From the NCBI GenBank assembly GCA_041394725.1, contig JAWKHR010000023.1, forward strand, positions 1 to 64,000: DNA of 64,000 nt, given 5' to 3'. Shown piece after piece: positions 62,093 to 64,000 of the stretch. The DNA is from JAWKHR01 sp041394725. GTDB taxonomy: Bacteria > Acidobacteriota > Vicinamibacteria > Vicinamibacterales > SCN-69-37. The notes beneath the pieces were generated by a model. That model saw only the letters and a program-made list of their open reading frames with translations, searched no databases and was not told the DNA's origin. Within the stretch, counting starts at the first letter, position 1, and every line of letters starts with the position of its first letter. The position numbers and the translations under genes were made by a program.

Positions 62093-62206
62093 GGGTCAGG
62101 TCTGGATCGCAGCCTTCGACGCGAGACGATGACGAATCTGTCCGCGACGACCCGGACAGATTCGTCATCGTCTCGCGTCGAAGGCTGCGATCCAAGACCT
62201 GACCCC
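62093..62206. mobile_element. 114-bp palindromic element, copy 2, inside the BMC operon
   Basis: The two arms (about 62093-62144 and 62153-62206) are almost perfect complements. The ends read GGGTCAGGTC..GGATCGCAGCC and GGCTGCGATCCAAGACCTGA; the left arm lacks one T. The loop is about 8 bp. The outer 24 bp match the ends of the element at 48370-48487. In RNA it would fold as a very stable hairpin between the BMC-H and first BMC-P genes. No coding potential. Confidence 0.85.
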
Positions 62207-62213
62207 GGTCATC

Positions 62214-62522
62214 ATGATTCTCGCCAGGGTCGTCGGCACCGTCGTCGCCACGCGCAAGGACGAGCGCCTGGTCAGCAGCAAGCTGCTGCTGGCCCGACCC
62301 GTCTCGCCCGCCGGGACGATCGAGGGCGGGTTCCTGGTCGCCGTGGACACCGTGGACGCCGGCGTCGGCGAGACCGTGCTCATCGTCTCGGGCAGCTCCG
62401 CCCGCATGGCGGCCGGCCTCAAGGACACGCCGGTCGACGCCGCGATCATCGGCGTCGTCGACCGCGTGGACGTGGACGAGGCGACCAGCCAGACTCCGGC
62501 CGCCAGCGGCGCCGCGCGCTGA
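62214..62522 (+). CDS. BMC-P vertex protein 1 (EutN/CcmL family)
   Basis: The 102-residue protein has the EutN/CcmL layout: ILARVVGTVVATRKDERLVSS in the first strands, LLLARPVSP, DTVDAGVGETVLIVSGSSAR and DAAIIGVVDRVDV. Pentamers of this family cap the vertices of BMC shells. The ATG lies 8 bp from the end of the palindromic element, so its translation signal may come from the element. It is one of three paralogues in a row with 2-8 bp spacing. Confidence 0.95.
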   Translation: MILARVVGTVVATRKDERLVSSKLLLARPVSPAGTIEGGFLVAVDTVDAGVGETVLIVSGSSARMAAGLKDTPVDAAIIGVVDRVDVDEATSQTPAASGAAR

Positions 62523-62524
62523 CG

Positions 62525-62803
62525 ATGCAGATCGCCCGGGTCGTCGGTGACGTCGTCGCCACGCTGAAGGACGCCGGGCTCCACGGCCACAAGCTGCTCG
62601 TCATCCAGCCCATCACCCCGGAGCGCGTGCCCGTCGGCCGGACGCTCGTCGCCGCCGACGCGGTCAGCGCGGGCGTCGGTGAATACGTCTTCTTCGTCCG
62701 CGGCCGCGAGGCGTCCTTCCCGTTCCTGCCGGCCGAGCCCCCGGTGGACGCCTGTGTGGTCGGCATCGTGGACACCTGGGACGTCGCGCCGGCCGCCGGC
62801 TGA
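62525..62803 (+). CDS. BMC-P vertex protein 2 (EutN/CcmL family)
   Basis: The 92-residue protein has MQIARVVGDVVATLKDAGLH, KLLVIQPITPERV, DAVSAGVGEYVFFVRG and DACVVGIVDTWDV, all typical of the family. It starts two bases after the stop of the first vertex gene. The loop between strands has EASFPFLPAEPPVD in place of the usual small-residue loop, so it may occupy a different vertex environment or mix with its paralogues. Confidence 0.95.
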   Translation: MQIARVVGDVVATLKDAGLHGHKLLVIQPITPERVPVGRTLVAADAVSAGVGEYVFFVRGREASFPFLPAEPPVDACVVGIVDTWDVAPAAG

Positions 62804-62810
62804 TTCGCCG

Positions 62811-63092
62811 ATGCAGATCGCGCGCGTGATCGGCCCGCTCGTCTCCACCCAGAAGCACGCGAAGCTCGTCGCGGCGAAGCTCCTGCTCGTCCAGCCCGTC
62901 ACGCCCGACGATCGGCCGCAGGGCGCGCCGCTCCTCGCGATTGACTCGGTGGGCGCGGGCGTGGGAGAACAGGTGCTGGTCGTGATCGAGGGGCGCGCGG
63001 CGGGCGCCGCGCTGCGCCGCCGGGCCGCGCCCGTGGACGCGGCGATCGTCGGCATCGTCGATCGCGTCACGACCGACGACCGGTCCACCTGA
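62811..63092 (+). CDS. BMC-P vertex protein 3 (EutN/CcmL family)
   Basis: The 93-residue protein has MQIARVIGPLVSTQKHAKLV, LLLVQPVTPDD, DSVGAGVGEQVLVVIEGRAA and DAAIVGIVDRVTT. The GLVSTxK-like start (PLVSTQKHAKLVAAKL) is close to characterised EutN and CcmL proteins. It is the third vertex paralogue in series, 7 bp after the second, and precedes the Cys-rich protein gene. Confidence 0.95.
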   Translation: MQIARVIGPLVSTQKHAKLVAAKLLLVQPVTPDDRPQGAPLLAIDSVGAGVGEQVLVVIEGRAAGAALRRRAAPVDAAIVGIVDRVTTDDRST

Positions 63093-63103
63093 TTCGATGA
63101 CCG

Positions 63104-63469
63104 ATGCACGCCATGACTGAGATCGACCTGCGCGCGCTCGTCCGTGACGCCGTGGCCCGGCACCTGGGGCACGGGGGGCACGCGGGCCACGGGGCGCCCG
63201 GCGCCCGCCCGGGTCGTGCGATCGCGCCCGATCCGCGCGCGCCGCTGCCGGCGTCGGATGCGCCGCTCGCCGCGTCCGCCGCGTCTGCCGCGTCTGCCGC
63301 GTCTGCCGCGTTCGCCGCGGCCGGCACCGTCGTGCGCGCCGCCGCGCCCGTGCCCGGCCATCCCAGCCACGCGCTCTACCTGACGGTCGTCAACGCCGGC
63401 GACGCCTGCGTGATCGAGCCCTCGGTGCCGTGCGACCACTGCGGCTACTGCCGCTCGCACGGGCACTGA
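63104..63469 (+). CDS. BMC-linked Ala/His-rich protein with C-terminal Cys motif
   Basis: The 121-residue product (or 118 from ATG 63113) is not a family I can name. Residues about 5-22 (TEIDLRALVRDAVARHLG) form an amphipathic helix like BMC cargo peptides. A His/Gly-rich stretch (HGGHAGHGAPG) follows, then an Ala/Pro linker with an AAS repeat. A short domain ends in PCDHCGYCRSHGH, with three cysteines and two histidines suited to a metal or an Fe-S cluster. It lies 11 bp after the third vertex gene, so it should be part of the BMC operon. It may be a small cargo or shell-linked redox protein. Confidence 0.75.
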   Translation: MHAMTEIDLRALVRDAVARHLGHGGHAGHGAPGARPGRAIAPDPRAPLPASDAPLAASAASAASAASAAFAAAGTVVRAAAPVPGHPSHALYLTVVNAGDACVIEPSVPCDHCGYCRSHGH

Positions 63470-63476
63470 CGACGCC

Positions 63477-64000
63477 GTGCCGTACAGCATCACGGAGTCA
63501 CTGGCCCGGCTCGGCCGCGCCACCCGCACGCTCAAGGATCCCGCCGTCGAGAAGATCAGCGACGACACGCGCGAGGATCCCTTCCAGGTTCTCATCGCCA
63601 CGATGCTCTCGGCGCAGACGCGGGATGAGGTCACCGCCGTCGCGTCCGCGCGCCTCTTCCGCGTCGCGCGCACGCCGCGGACGATGGCGGCGCTCACCGA
63701 GGCGCGGATCCGCGACCTCATCTACCCGGTCAGCTTCTACCGCGTCAAGGCGCGCCACGTGCGCGAGACGTGCCGCCAGATCCTCGAGCGCTACGCCGGA
63801 CGCGTGCCCGACACGATGGACGAGCTGCTCACGCTGCCGGGCGTCGGCCGCAAGACCGCGAACCTCGTGCTGATCCTCTCGCACGCCAGCCGCCGCAACA
63901 TCTGCGTGGACACGCACGTGCACCGGATCTCCAACCGCCTCGGCTGGGTGCGGACGAGGACGCCCGATCAGACCGAGCAGGCGCTCTATCGCGTCGTGCC
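63477..64000 (+). CDS. nth: Endonuclease III, C-terminus outside the window
   Basis: The 174 visible codons encode the DNA glycosylase/AP lyase for oxidised pyrimidines. The N-terminal part has DPFQVLIATMLSAQTRDE. The helix-hairpin-helix LTLPGVGRKTANLVL carries the catalytic Lys, and VDTHVHRISNRLGW holds the catalytic Asp. The C-terminal Fe-S cluster cysteines would lie beyond base 64000. It begins at a GTG 7 bp after the Cys-rich protein gene, so it may be transcribed from the BMC operon. Confidence 0.93.
   Translation, partial: MPYSITESLARLGRATRTLKDPAVEKISDDTREDPFQVLIATMLSAQTRDEVTAVASARLFRVARTPRTMAALTEARIRDLIYPVSFYRVKARHVRETCRQILERYAGRVPDTMDELLTLPGVGRKTANLVLILSHASRRNICVDTHVHRISNRLGWVRTRTPDQTEQALYRVV

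Overview
The window is high-GC DNA (roughly 70% G+C) densely packed with genes on both strands. Gene content points to an acidobacterium, most likely of the Vicinamibacteria type. The evidence is an ECF sigma factor of the TIGR02999 type joined to a Ser/Thr kinase with a TPR tail, a secreted VWA protein with a carboxypeptidase-regulatory domain, a tetraheme c-type protein of the reaction-centre-cytochrome family, a three-gene SDH of the mycobacterial Sdh1 layout, and a small bacterial microcompartment (BMC) locus. The taxon is inferred from gene content only. GTG and TTG starts and 4-bp ATGA/GTGA overlaps are common.

Layout. 1-9.8 kb: a partial YjbQ-like gene, DUF6920-type and unknown proteins, a two-subunit molybdenum hydroxylase (IorAB-like), a tetraheme cytochrome and secreted proteins. 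9.8-16.9 kb (minus strand): a large membrane protein, IlvE, and SdhC-SdhA-SdhB. 17-25.6 kb: a divergent NtrC-type regulator and PAS histidine kinase, exported and membrane proteins, two universal stress proteins, a Na+/Ca2+-type exchanger, a CPBP protease and a tRNA-dihydrouridine synthase. 25.7-42 kb: a frame-disrupted NHL/PKD secreted protein, the sigma factor/kinase pair, HrpB, VapBC, a VWA protein, PPK2, a fused alpha-keto acid dehydrogenase E1 and a methyltransferase. 42-46.2 kb: yebC-ruvC-ruvA-ruvB-fabH. 46.2-51 kb: a frame-disrupted glycogen debranching enzyme, DUF4112, QueA and a deoxyhypusine-synthase-like protein. 51-60.8 kb: tRNA(CAU), tilS, ftsH, folP, cdaA, cdaR, glmM, pdxJ, a TPR protein and a zinc-ribbon protein. 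60.9-63.5 kb: a BMC module made of a class II aldolase, one hexameric shell protein, three pentameric shell proteins and an unusual Ala/His/Cys-rich protein. It is followed by nth, which runs off the end.

How the genes work together. Several blocks are classical: Holliday-junction processing, c-di-AMP synthesis beside glmM, and SDH. The BMC module is the most system-like block. An aldolase with a linker and a C-terminal helix that looks like a cargo peptide sits directly upstream of the shell genes, which suggests a small sugar-phosphate-processing compartment. Its dehydrogenase and other partners are not in view.

The other striking feature is a set of at least six families of short-period or palindromic repeats at gene junctions. 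Some have entered reading frames: queA and a secreted protein in frame, the kinase C-terminus, and probably the PdxJ N-terminus. Three genes have broken frames (NHL/PKD, glgX, fabH); the indels are clustered, so either local sequence error or real decay is possible.
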